The notes below the pieces were generated by a model. It searched no databases. It had not been told where the DNA came from and saw only the letters and a list, made by a program, of their open reading frames with translations. Of a stretch of DNA of 57,781 nt, positions 32,564 through 41,228 are shown piece by piece (the first letter of the stretch is position 1; each line of letters begins with the position of its first letter). Origin of the DNA: Sphingobium sp. (GTDB lineage Bacteria; Pseudomonadota; Alphaproteobacteria; Sphingomonadales; Sphingomonadaceae); NCBI GenBank assembly GCA_017745115.1, contig JAGIAA010000013.1:1-57781 (forward strand), in the 5' to 3' direction. The position numbers were made by a program, and so were the translations under genes.

Positions 32564-32636
32564 TTTAACGGAGTTGCAGCCTCGCTGGCCTAGATGCGCC
32601 AGTTCCTGTACCGACCGAAGCCGATTGGGGACCCGA

Positions 32637-34019
32637 ATGACGCACCAGTTTCACCCGACCTCTTTGCGCGAATATGACATCAGGGGCATCATCGGCGAGA
32701 CGCTGGGCGAGGCCGATGCCTATGCGATCGGCCGCGGCTTCGGCACGATCGTCAAGCGCGCGGGCGGATCGAGCGTCGTGGTGGGCTATGACGGCCGCCT
32801 ATCCTCACCAGGGCTGGAGGCGGCCCTCGTCGCCGGCCTCAACGAGAGCGGCATCCATGCCCTGCGCGTCGGCGAAGGCCCGACCCCAATGCTTTATTAT
32901 GCCGAGTCCGTGCTCGACGTGGACGGCGGCATCCAGATAACCGGTAGCCACAATCCGGCGAACTACAACGGCTTCAAGATGGTCTACCAGCATGGTCCGT
33001 TCTTCGGCGCCGACATCCAGAAGCTGGGCACCATGGCGGCGAGCGGCGACTGGGAAAACGGCGCGGCGGGCAGCGAACAGGTCGACATCATGGACCGCTA
33101 TGTCGCCCGGCTGGTCGACGACTTCCATGCGCCGCCCTACCGGGTTGGCTGGGACGCAGGCAACGGCGCGGCCGGACCGGTGGTGGAGAAGCTGGTGAAG
33201 CTGCTGCCGGGCGAGCACTACACGCTCTACACCGATGTCGACGGTAATTTCCCCAATCACCACCCCGATCCGACCGAGGAAAAGAACCTGGAGGATCTTC
33301 GCGCCCTGGTCGCCGAGAAGGGGCTCGACTTCGGCGTCGCGTTCGACGGCGATGGCGACCGCATCGGCGCGATCGACGGCGAGGGGCGCATCATCTGGGG
33401 CGATCAATTGCTCGCCATCTTTGCCGAGGGCGTGCTGAAGGACCAGCCCGGCGCCACGATCATCGCGGACGTCAAGGCCAGCCAGGCGCTGTTCGACCGC
33501 ATCGAGGAACTGGGCGGCAACCCACTGATGTGGAAGACCGGACACAGCCTCATCAAATCCAAGATGAAGGAGACCGGCAGCCCGCTGGCCGGCGAGATGA
33601 GCGGGCATATCTTCTTCCGCCATCAATATTACGGCTTCGACGACGCGCTCTATGCCGCGGTACGGCTCATTCGCGCCGCCGCTGAATCGGGCAAGTCGGT
33701 CACGCAGTTGCGCGGCGAGATGCCGGCCATGGTCAATACGCCGGAGCTGCGCTTCCAGGTCGACGAGAGCCGCAAGTTCGCGGTGATCCAGGAAGTGCTC
33801 GCCCGCCTTGCCGCTGCGGGCGCGAAGGTCGACAATACGGATGGTGCCCGGGTGAACACAGCTGACGGCTGGTGGCTGCTGCGCGCGTCCAACACGCAGG
33901 ACGTACTGGTTGCCCGCGCCGAGGCGAAGAGCGAATCAGGCCTGGAACGGCTGATGGCGCAAATCGATGAACAATTGGCACTTTCTGGTCTCGAACGCGG
34001 ACCGCAAGCGGGCCACTGA
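32637..34019 (+). CDS. pgmG: Phosphomannomutase/phosphoglucomutase (PgmG-type)
   Basis: A 460-residue alpha-D-phosphohexomutase. Ser104 in [12 protein letters not shown] is the phosphoserine; [12 protein letters not shown] (Asp237, 239, 241) binds Mg; GEMSGHIFF is the sugar-binding loop. It interconverts mannose or glucose 1- and 6-phosphates for exopolysaccharide and lipopolysaccharide precursors, as PgmG does in gellan-producing sphingomonads. The ATG at 32637 fits the family opening [17 protein letters not shown]. Confidence 0.95.
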   Translation: MTHQFHPTSLREYDIRGIIGETLGEADAYAIGRGFGTIVKRAGGSSVVVGYDGRLSSPGLEAALVAGLNESGIHALRVGEGPTPMLYYAESVLDVDGGIQITGSHNPANYNGFKMVYQHGPFFGADIQKLGTMAASGDWENGAAGSEQVDIMDRYVARLVDDFHAPPYRVGWDAGNGAAGPVVEKLVKLLPGEHYTLYTDVDGNFPNHHPDPTEEKNLEDLRALVAEKGLDFGVAFDGDGDRIGAIDGEGRIIWGDQLLAIFAEGVLKDQPGATIIADVKASQALFDRIEELGGNPLMWKTGHSLIKSKMKETGSPLAGEMSGHIFFRHQYYGFDDALYAAVRLIRAAAESGKSVTQLRGEMPAMVNTPELRFQVDESRKFAVIQEVLARLAAAGAKVDNTDGARVNTADGWWLLRASNTQDVLVARAEAKSESGLERLMAQIDEQLALSGLERGPQAGH

Positions 34020-34164
34020 AAGCCGCGGAAATCCGGCAAATATTTTCAATAGCAATCGTTAGCTTGCAAATTTTGCACGCATGGCAACGCATTTCGCACT
34101 TGCGAAGAAACTGTATGTAACGCATACGGATCGGGCCTTTCAGGCATCCTCTCCTAAAACTTCC

Positions 34165-34194
34165 AGGCCGTCCTTTCGGGGCGGCCTTTTTTTT
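34165..34194 (+). terminator. Intrinsic terminator after pgmG
   Basis: AGGCCG and CGGCCT arms, extended by TCC/GG-type pairs around TTTC, are followed by eight T. It lies 146 bases beyond the pgmG stop. Confidence 0.85.
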
Positions 34195-34229
34195 GCCTTG
34201 CAGAGAAATCGGCATGAGGACTGAAACCT

Positions 34230-34314
34230 CGTCACCCCAGACTTGATCCGCGGTCCCGCTGCCTTGCAATCCTGCCAAGAAGAAGCGGGATCCCGGGTCA
34301 AGCCCGGGATGACG
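34230..34314. repeat. Palindromic intergenic repeat, family D copy 1
   Basis: Bounded by CGTCACCCCAGACTTGATC and GGTCAAGCCCGGGATGACG with GGTCCCGCT/AGCGGGATC inside; about 85 bp, folding on itself. A second copy is at 54278-54366. The 345-base gap 34020-34364 holds only this and the terminator. Confidence 0.8.
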
Positions 34315-34364
34315 AAGAAAACTAGAGCCTTCATTTTACACACGCCTGACGCCATCTTGGGCCG

Positions 34365-36776
34365 ATGGCCGCCCTTCCCCCCGTCATCGAAAACTGGCTT
34401 GCGTCGCGCGGCTGGTCGTTGCGCCGCCATCAGGCGGGGATGCTGGAGGCAGCAGGGCGCGGTGAGCATGCGCTGCTGGTTGCCCCGACCGGTGCGGGCA
34501 AGACGCTCGCCGGCTTCCTGCCCAGCCTCGTCGACCTGATCGAGCGGCCCAAGGAGGGGCTGCACAGCCTCTATATCTCGCCCCTCAAGGCGCTCGCGGT
34601 CGACGTGCAGCGCAACCTGCTGACGCCGATCGCGGAGATGGGGCTCGACATCCGCGTCGAGACGCGGACCGGCGACACGCCATCCGACCGCAAGGCCCGT
34701 CAGCGGGCCCGGCCGCCGCAGATGCTGCTGACGACGCCGGAATCGCTCTCGCTGCTGCTGTCCTACCCCGACGCCGACCTGATCTTCGCCGATCTCGACA
34801 CGGTCATCATCGACGAGATCCATGCCTTCGCGCCGGACAAGCGCGGCGACCTGCTCGCGCTCTCCATGTCGCGGCTGCAGACGATCCGGCCGACCCTGCG
34901 GCGCGTCGGCCTGTCCGCGACCGTCGCCGAGCCTGACAAATATCGCGAATGGCTGGCGCCCGGCGGACGGGCGGATGACGTTGCATTGGTGGAAGGCGAG
35001 CCGGGCGCGCCACCGGACTTGCAGATCTTCATCCCGCAGGACCGGGTGCCCTGGTCCGGCCATAGCGGCGTCTATGCAGCCAAGCAGGTGATCGAGCTGA
35101 TCGCGGCCAACAAGATGACGCTCGTCTTCTGCAACACGCGCAGCCTCGCCGAACTCACCTTCCAGGAGCTGTGGTCCGAGAATGACGAGAACCTGCCGAT
35201 CGGCATCCACCATGGCAGCCTCAGCCGCGAGGCGCGGCGCAAGGTCGAGGCGGCGATGGCGGCGGGCAAGCTGCGCGGCCTCGTCGCGACCGCCAGCCTC
35301 GATCTCGGCATCGACTGGGGCGACGTCGACTGCGTGATTCAGATGGGCGCGCCCAAGGGCTCGTCACGCCTGCTCCAGCGCATCGGCCGCTCGAACCATC
35401 GCCTCGACGAGCCCAGCAAGGCGATTCTCATCCCCGGCAACCGCTTCGAATATCTCGAGGCGCAGGCCGCTTACGACGCAGTGATGGCCGGCGAGCGCGA
35501 CCCGGAGCGGTTTCGCCCCGGCGCCAATGACGTACTCGCCCAGCATATCATGGCGCTGGCCTGCGCGGGGCCGATCGACCCCGCGCAATTGCATGCGGAA
35601 GTGGCGAGCGCCTGGCCCTATGCCGCGCTCACGCGCGCACAGCTCGACGAGTTGCTGCAGTTCGTCTCGACCGGCGGCTATGCGCTGCGGGCCTATGACC
35701 GCTTCCAACGGCTCGTCCAAAATCCCGACGGGACATGGCGCATCGCCCATCCGCGCATCGCCCAGCAGCACCGCATCAATGCCGGCATCATCGTCGACCA
35801 GCCCGCGCTCGACATCCGCTTCGCCAATGGCCGCAAGCTCGGCACGATCGAGGAAGCCTTCGCCGCGACGATCGCACCCGGCGACCGATTCTTCTTTTCC
35901 GGCATGTCGCTCGAACTGGTCCGACAGACCGAAGGTGAGCTGATCGTCCGTGCCAGCACCAAGTCGGCGCGCATCCCGAGCTGGGGCGGTACCCGCATGG
36001 CGATGACCACCCATCTCGCCGACAAGGTTCGCCGCTTCATCGCCTCGCCCGGCGAATGGCACCGCTTCCCGACCGATGTGCACGAGTGGCTCGCCATGCA
36101 GCAGCTTCGCTCCGTGCTGCCACGGCCCGACCAGCTGCTCGTCGAGACCTTCCCGCACGAGGGCCTGCACTACATGGTGGTCTACAGCTTCGAGGGCTGG
36201 AACGCGCACCAGTCGCTCGGCATGCTGCTGACGCGGCGCATGGAGGAGCGCGGCCTCAAGCCGATCGGCTTCGTGTCGAACGACTATGCGCTCGGCGTTT
36301 CCAGTCTGGAGCCCATCAAGGATCCGGCTAGCCTGTTCTCGGCGGATATCCTCGATCATGAGTTCATCGCCTGGGTCGAGGAGAGTTCGCTCCTCAAGCG
36401 CGCCTTCCGCGACGTGGCGGTGATCTCCGGCCTCATCGAGCGCCAGCAGCCGGGCACCCGCAAGACCGGCCGGCAGGTCAGCTTCTCGACCGATCTCATC
36501 TACGATGTGCTGCGCCGCTACGAGCCCGATCATCTACTGCTGCGCGCCGCCTGGGCAGACGCCCGCGCGCGCATGACCGATGTGGGCCGCCTGGGCGAAT
36601 TGCTCGACCGCGCGGCGGGCACGATCGTCCACAAGCAGCTGGAGCGCGTGAGCCCGCTCGCCGTGCCCGTGCTGATCATGATCGGCCGCGAGAATGTCGC
36701 CCAGCAGGAGACGGAGAACTTGCTGCTGAGCGAGGCGGCGGATGAACTGGGCCGGATCGCGATGATGCCGGACTAG
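34365..36776 (+). CDS. Ligase-associated DEXH-box DNA helicase (Lhr-like)
   Basis: An 803-residue superfamily 2 helicase. Walker A APTGAGKT (40-47), TTPESLSLLLSYPDADLI, DEIH (150-153), LSATV, then the second RecA domain with VFCNTRSLAE, HHGSLSRE, ATASLDLGIDWGDVDCV and LLQRIGRSNHR. The C-terminal 350 residues match the winged-helix and Lhr-core regions. Members of this ligase-associated group are part of a DNA-damage repair set with an ATP-dependent ligase, an exonuclease and a phosphoesterase; here only the phosphoesterase (40397) is in the window. Confidence 0.95.
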   Translation: MAALPPVIENWLASRGWSLRRHQAGMLEAAGRGEHALLVAPTGAGKTLAGFLPSLVDLIERPKEGLHSLYISPLKALAVDVQRNLLTPIAEMGLDIRVETRTGDTPSDRKARQRARPPQMLLTTPESLSLLLSYPDADLIFADLDTVIIDEIHAFAPDKRGDLLALSMSRLQTIRPTLRRVGLSATVAEPDKYREWLAPGGRADDVALVEGEPGAPPDLQIFIPQDRVPWSGHSGVYAAKQVIELIAANKMTLVFCNTRSLAELTFQELWSENDENLPIGIHHGSLSREARRKVEAAMAAGKLRGLVATASLDLGIDWGDVDCVIQMGAPKGSSRLLQRIGRSNHRLDEPSKAILIPGNRFEYLEAQAAYDAVMAGERDPERFRPGANDVLAQHIMALACAGPIDPAQLHAEVASAWPYAALTRAQLDELLQFVSTGGYALRAYDRFQRLVQNPDGTWRIAHPRIAQQHRINAGIIVDQPALDIRFANGRKLGTIEEAFAATIAPGDRFFFSGMSLELVRQTEGELIVRASTKSARIPSWGGTRMAMTTHLADKVRRFIASPGEWHRFPTDVHEWLAMQQLRSVLPRPDQLLVETFPHEGLHYMVVYSFEGWNAHQSLGMLLTRRMEERGLKPIGFVSNDYALGVSSLEPIKDPASLFSADILDHEFIAWVEESSLLKRAFRDVAVISGLIERQQPGTRKTGRQVSFSTDLIYDVLRRYEPDHLLLRAAWADARARMTDVGRLGELLDRAAGTIVHKQLERVSPLAVPVLIMIGRENVAQQETENLLLSEAADELGRIAMMPD

Positions 36777-36875
36777 GGTGTAGACCTGTAAAACGGCCGT
36801 CCAGACGCGACGAGATTGCAAAACTTTCGTAGTCGCTGCCAACGCAGAAACCACGGCCTATGAGAGCGTAGGAAT

Positions 36876-37904
36876 TCAATTCTTCACAACCGCAAAGCCT
36901 CCCTGTGCGGTTATTCCGCCAACGGTTGAGCCTCGGGATATTGTGCCGGCAAAGACACCCGAGATCTCCACAGCGCGTGGCCCATAGAGCATGCCTTGCA
37001 TGACCCCATAAGGGAGATCCGAGCCAGTCAGCGTGTTAGCGCGGAAGTTCGTTGCCGTTCCTGGCAAACTCCCAAAATCTGCACCGGAAAAACTCGACAC
37101 GCCGAGTGATGTTCGAGCCCCACTCTTCGAAACGAGTGTCATATTGAGCGTGCCGGACAGCTTTTGGGTAGCAAAATCCAGATTTAACGAGGCGGTACCT
37201 TCGACTTTGTATTGTTGACCAGCAGCCGTATCGACAGCAAATCCATGCAAGACACCAGAATATGTCGATGTACCACTTGCTGGAACATCACCCCATTTGG
37301 TTGCAATCCCGTATCCAAACCAAGAATCAGCGAAGTTGAGATACCCTGACGGTCCGCTCCTCGACAAATTTCCAAACCCTGAATAGCTCAGTTTGAGATC
37401 CGGATTTGCATTGCCCGATCGATAGAGGCGGAAAATGCCAGTCGCATTATTGCCGAACGTGCTGCCGGAATATCCCAAAAATCTTGCATCTGAATAGCTA
37501 GGATTTGTCGCACTCAGGGGAGTGGAAAACAGGATAAATCTCTCTTGTTGGGTGACCAAATCAAGTGTCACTAGAGTATACGACTGAGTCGCTTGGTCGT
37601 ATTTGAAAGCGACTCTAGGATTTTCGCCCGACGTCGGGGAGCCCGCTAGAATTTGCCCAGTCGCTGGGTCTCCATTGTATTGGAACCCTATGAAGTCAGC
37701 GATGTCAAATGAAACGGAAGCACCAGGATTTGGTGCAAGCGATAGATAAAATGGGCTTGCGGGTGTCGGAGTAGGCGTCGGCGAAGGAGAGGCTGTTGGG
37801 GTTGGCGTAACGGCAGGGATTTCGACCTTCCCCCCGCCTGAATCTCCCCCGCCGCAACCTGCCAAAAGAGCGCAGGACGCGAGCGCAACATTCAATTTTC
37901 TCAT
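36876..37904 (-). CDS. Lipoprotein with TbpB-like beta-barrel domain
   Basis: A 342-residue lipoprotein: signal MRKLNVALASCALLAGC (lipidation at Cys17), Gly-rich start, a Pro/Thr/Ser linker (TPTPTASPSPTPTPTP), then a beta-rich domain. The end, YGPRAVEISGVFAGTISRGS with GGITAQGGFAVVKN, matches transferrin-binding-protein-like solute-binding domains. It probably sits on the outer membrane. G+C is about 48 percent in a sampled stretch against about 68 percent in the neighbouring helicase, indicating transfer. GGGAGAGGG precedes the ATG. Confidence 0.8.
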   Translation of the reverse strand: MRKLNVALASCALLAGCGGGDSGGGKVEIPAVTPTPTASPSPTPTPTPASPFYLSLAPNPGASVSFDIADFIGFQYNGDPATGQILAGSPTSGENPRVAFKYDQATQSYTLVTLDLVTQQERFILFSTPLSATNPSYSDARFLGYSGSTFGNNATGIFRLYRSGNANPDLKLSYSGFGNLSRSGPSGYLNFADSWFGYGIATKWGDVPASGTSTYSGVLHGFAVDTAAGQQYKVEGTASLNLDFATQKLSGTLNMTLVSKSGARTSLGVSSFSGADFGSLPGTATNFRANTLTGSDLPYGVMQGMLYGPRAVEISGVFAGTISRGSTVGGITAQGGFAVVKN

Positions 37905-38220
37905 ATCCCTCTCCCGTTGCCGAGATTTTTGTCTTGGTCGTCTGTTCGATACAAGATCTTTTTTATTTCAGGCGAAATGGCGTCCTTTGAAGAAAGCGGG
38001 TGGAGCCGGCTCAACTGTTGCCTGACGCGGAGATCCAACGTGGCGTCGCCGTTTCGATGCGCGCCGCGGTGCCACAGCTAGGGCAGTGGCTGTCGCGATG
38101 GTCGGCTATGGCCGGCACGAGTTGGGAAGATCACGCCCCTTCGCACCCGCACTGCAAGCCGATTGGCGGCATCGTACAGCTGTGTTATTCTGGCATGACG
38201 GGGGTGGATAGGAGAGCCAC
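37905..38220. other. Intergenic region without a recognised gene
   Basis: These 316 bases lie between two divergent genes. The left 80 bases are AT-rich (CAAGATCTTTTTTATTTC) and likely contain the lipoprotein promoter. The right part ends with GGATAGGAG, the ribosome-binding site of the protease gene. A rightward open frame over 38000-38233 has no credible coding features. Confidence 0.5.
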
Positions 38221-39288
38221 ATGTTGCTGCTGAAGCCGCGCTTGCTGCGGTCGCTCGCCTGGGGGCTGGCCGCGGTCACGCTTGCCGGGCCGGTTGCTGC
38301 GATTCCGGACGCGCCCCTGCCCACCGATGCAGCGACGGCCGAACCCGCGACGGCAGACGCGCCGCCCACTGTGCCGCTGCTCAATTTCACCGACACATCC
38401 ATCGACTTCCTGCGCCTCGGCGCGGACGATGGGGACCGTATGACTCTGCCCGTGGAGATCGGACAGGGGGGACCCTATCCCTTCATTATCGACACCGGCT
38501 CGCACCGCTCGATCGTCGCCACCGAACTGGCCGACCGCCTGTCGCTGCAAGCGCTGCCGCCCGTGGAGATCGTTAGCATGGCCGGGCGCGAAACCGTCGC
38601 CGCGGTCCATCTCGACCGCATCCAGTTCGGTAGCCAGGTGATCAGCAACCTGCCGGTGCTCAGCATCGCGCACGAGGCGCTGGGCAGCGCCGGGCTCATC
38701 GGGTTGGACGGCCTCAAGAATAAGCGCCTGACGCTCGATTTCAAGAAACGGCAACTGGCGATCGGCAAAAGCTCGCCCGCCGCCTTCGAGACCTACGACC
38801 GCAACACCATCGTCGTGCAGGCAAAGACCAAGCTCGGCCAGCTCATCCTCGTAAATTCGAAGATCGACGGGAAGAAGGTCAACATCATCCTCGACACCGG
38901 CGCCGAGATCAGCGTGGGCAACATGGCGCTGTTTAACAGTCTCAAGTTGAAGAAGCTCGTCGCCCCGCCGACCAAGGTGCAGATCAAGTCGGTCACCGGC
39001 CAGTCGATCGACGCGCAGTTCGCCGTCGTGCGGCACATCCAGATCGATTCCGTGAACCTCGACAATGTGCCGATGGTCTTCCTCGACGCCGCGCCTTTTG
39101 CCGAGCTCGACCTTGCCGAAAAGCCCTCGATGCTGCTCGGCATGCGGATGCTGCGCATGTTCGACCGCATCGCGATCGACTTCGGCAATCGCCATGTCGA
39201 TTTCGAGCTGCCGCAGGGGTCGCAGACCAACAATTCGGACCGGCAGCTCGCTTTCAGCTCAGGCGCAGGAATGATCACCCGGCGATAG
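38221..39288 (+). CDS. Retropepsin-like aspartic protease, two DTG motifs
   Basis: A 355-residue exported protein with a signal helix (SLAWGLAAVTLAGPVAA) and two retropepsin-like halves: PFIIDTGSHRS (Asp91) with LIGLDGLKNKRLTLDF, and VNIILDTGAEISV (Asp225) with MLLGMRMLRMFDRIAIDF. Having both aspartates in one chain would let it act as a monomer, like a pseudo-dimer of viral protease. Bacterial relatives are poorly characterised. AGGAG precedes the ATG. The last 30 bases overlap the convergent trhO gene. Confidence 0.88.
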   Translation: MLLLKPRLLRSLAWGLAAVTLAGPVAAIPDAPLPTDAATAEPATADAPPTVPLLNFTDTSIDFLRLGADDGDRMTLPVEIGQGGPYPFIIDTGSHRSIVATELADRLSLQALPPVEIVSMAGRETVAAVHLDRIQFGSQVISNLPVLSIAHEALGSAGLIGLDGLKNKRLTLDFKKRQLAIGKSSPAAFETYDRNTIVVQAKTKLGQLILVNSKIDGKKVNIILDTGAEISVGNMALFNSLKLKKLVAPPTKVQIKSVTGQSIDAQFAVVRHIQIDSVNLDNVPMVFLDAAPFAELDLAEKPSMLLGMRMLRMFDRIAIDFGNRHVDFELPQGSQTNNSDRQLAFSSGAGMITRR

Positions 39289-40056
39289 CACCGGCTGGCC
39301 GCAGACCGGGCAGAGCCGCGCGCCGCCCTGTTCTTCACCGTGACCCATCGAGACGCGATCGTCGAACAGGAAGCATTCGCCGCGCCACAGACTGTCCGCC
39401 GCCTCGATCTCAGCAAGATAAGCGAGGATGCCGCCCTCGAGATGATAGACGTCGTCGAAACCGCGCGCACGGGCATAAGCGGTCGATTTCTCGCACCTGA
39501 TGCCGCCGGTGCAGAACATGGCGATCCTGGGCTGGCGGCCTTGCGCGCGCCATGCCTCGGCCTGCGCGTCGAACCACGCCGGGAAGTCGCCGAAGCTTGC
39601 GGTCTGCGGATCGATCGCCCCGGCGAAGCTGCCGATCGCGACCTCATAGTCGTTGCGCGTGTCGATGAGGACGGTTTCGGGATCGGCGATCAGCGCGTTC
39701 CAGTCGGCCGGCGCGACATGCGTGCCCGCGCCGCGAGCCGCATCGACGGGCACGCCCATGGTCACGATCTCGCGCTTCACTTTCACCTTCCAGCGCAGGA
39801 ACGGCACCGCCGGCGCGTCATGCAGGCGAGGCGCGAGCCCTTCGAAGCCCGGTTCGGCCCGCAGCAGATCGAACAGCGCCGCGACCGCTTCGGGCGCACC
39901 GGCGATCGTGCCGTTCGCGCCCTCGCTCGCAACAATGATCGAGCCCTTGAGACCGAGCGCTGCACCGGCCTCGCGCAGGCGCGCGGCGAGGGCTTCCGGT
40001 TCGCAGACCTGTGCGAAACGATAGAAGGCGGCAACGCGAATGGGATTTGCGCTCAT
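39259..40056 (-). CDS. trhO: tRNA uridine-34 hydroxylase TrhO (rhodanese-like)
   Basis: A 265-residue protein starting with a ferredoxin-like domain (AAFYRFAQVCEPEALAARLR; GSIIVASEGANGTIAG) followed by a rhodanese domain with the active-site Cys182 in FCTGGIRCEKS. The C-terminal CPVCGQPVLSPGDHSC could bind a metal. TrhO forms 5-hydroxyuridine at the wobble position of certain tRNAs using oxygen. Confidence 0.94.
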   Translation of the reverse strand: MSANPIRVAAFYRFAQVCEPEALAARLREAGAALGLKGSIIVASEGANGTIAGAPEAVAALFDLLRAEPGFEGLAPRLHDAPAVPFLRWKVKVKREIVTMGVPVDAARGAGTHVAPADWNALIADPETVLIDTRNDYEVAIGSFAGAIDPQTASFGDFPAWFDAQAEAWRAQGRQPRIAMFCTGGIRCEKSTAYARARGFDDVYHLEGGILAYLAEIEAADSLWRGECFLFDDRVSMGHGEEQGGARLCPVCGQPVLSPGDHSCA

Positions 40057-40087
40057 GGTCGCGCCTCTAGGCCATTCTCGCCTCGAT

Positions 40088-40345
40088 CGTCACCCTGAAC
40101 TTGGTTGACCCTTATCCCGTCCGAACAGGTCGCCGTTCCCCGGCGCAGGCCGGGGCTCATGCCGAAAACGGGGCCGGGCATGCAATAGCACGCATTCGAC
40201 GCCTCGCGTAAACTGGGCCCCGGCCTGCGCCGGGGAACAGCTTTGTTGCCTATGGGTATAACCGCTAACTGGTTCACGGTCCTTTTCCCGCCACGTAGGC
40301 CAAGCGGTGCAGAATGGATGCCGAAACGAGTTCAGCATGGCGTCG
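40088..40345. repeat. Composite repeat: family A copy 2 inside an interrupted family B repeat
   Basis: Family A element at 40132-40241 (arms GCCGTTCCCCGG and CCGGGGAACAGC). Left of it stands CGTCACCCTGAACTTGG (from 40088), right of it GGATGCCGAAACGAGTTCAG (40315 onward); these are the two halves of a family B-type repeat. The whole gap 40057-40396 contains no gene. Confidence 0.7.
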
Positions 40346-40396
40346 TAGGAAATCTCCGCGATTGAAACGTGCCGCCGCACGCGTCATAGTTTGGTC

Positions 40397-41065
40397 ATGA
40401 CTTGTTCTCCCTTCCGCTTCGGCGGCCAGAGTTGGGAGGCGCTGCCCGAGGGCGCGCTGTACTGGCACGAGCGCAAGGCGCTGATCGTCGCGGACCTGCA
40501 TCTCGAGAAAGCCAGCGCCTTCGCGGCGCGCGGGCAGATGCTGCCGCCCTATGACAGCCTCGCCACGCTCGCCGCGCTGGAAACGGCGCTCGCGCGGACC
40601 GATGCCCGCGAACTCTGGTGCCTGGGCGACAGCCTGCACGACGAAGGCGCCACCGACCGGATGAGTGGCGCTGTGCTGGACCGTCTTGCGCGGCTGACGG
40701 CGCGGCTCGACTGGATATGGATCACCGGCAATCACGATCCGCACGTCTCGCCACGGCTTGGCGGCCGCAATCGCGACGAGGCCGAGGTCGAAGGAATAAT
40801 CCTGCGACATGAGGCCCGCCCTGGGGAGCATCGTCCTGAACTGTCCGGCCACTTCCATCCCAAATGGCGCCTCAGCCTGCGCGGGCGCTCGGTCTCGCGG
40901 CGCTGCTTCGTCATGGATCAGGCGAAGCTGATCCTGCCATCCTTCGGTGCCTTCACCGGCGGACTCGATGCCAGCGCGCCGCCGATCCGATCGCTCATGG
41001 GTTCGCGCGCGGAAGCGCTGGTGCCGTTGCCCAGCCGCCTGCTGCGCTTTCCGATGCCGGTTTGA
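40397..41065 (+). CDS. pdeM: Ligase-associated DNA-damage phosphoesterase PdeM
   Basis: A 222-residue calcineurin-like metallophosphoesterase: VADLHLEKASAFAARG, CLGDSLHDEG, WITGNHDPH and LSGHFHPKWRL supply the metal ligands. It works with the ligase-associated helicase and ligase in repair. In many genomes the two genes are adjacent; here 3.6 kb with three genes separates them. The ATG at 40397 is preferred over the TTG six bases earlier. Confidence 0.92.
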   Translation: MTCSPFRFGGQSWEALPEGALYWHERKALIVADLHLEKASAFAARGQMLPPYDSLATLAALETALARTDARELWCLGDSLHDEGATDRMSGAVLDRLARLTARLDWIWITGNHDPHVSPRLGGRNRDEAEVEGIILRHEARPGEHRPELSGHFHPKWRLSLRGRSVSRRCFVMDQAKLILPSFGAFTGGLDASAPPIRSLMGSRAEALVPLPSRLLRFPMPV

Positions 41066-41228
41066 CATCAAGATTCGCCTGGTGAAACATTTGTGCAACA
41101 TTCGTGCGTGGTGACCAAAAAAAAGGCAATTTCAGTCAGAGTCGCCATCGCGTATGAAAGGGTTAGGCAACGAAGCTTAGATAATAACCGGCAAAGCATA
41201 TGCCTGGGACGAAACGGGGAGTGTGCCA

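Noticed and set aside
35364..36533. 389-residue leftward frame inside the helicase
   Set aside because: Antisense to conserved helicase motifs; biased His/Arg/Asp composition.
36876..37904. Insertion sequence carrying the lipoprotein
   Set aside because: No transposase and no terminal inverted or direct repeats were seen around the lower-GC gene.
38000..38233. Possible 77-residue rightward gene before the protease
   Set aside because: Cys-rich random-looking end overlapping the protease start; no ribosome-binding site; no family resemblance.
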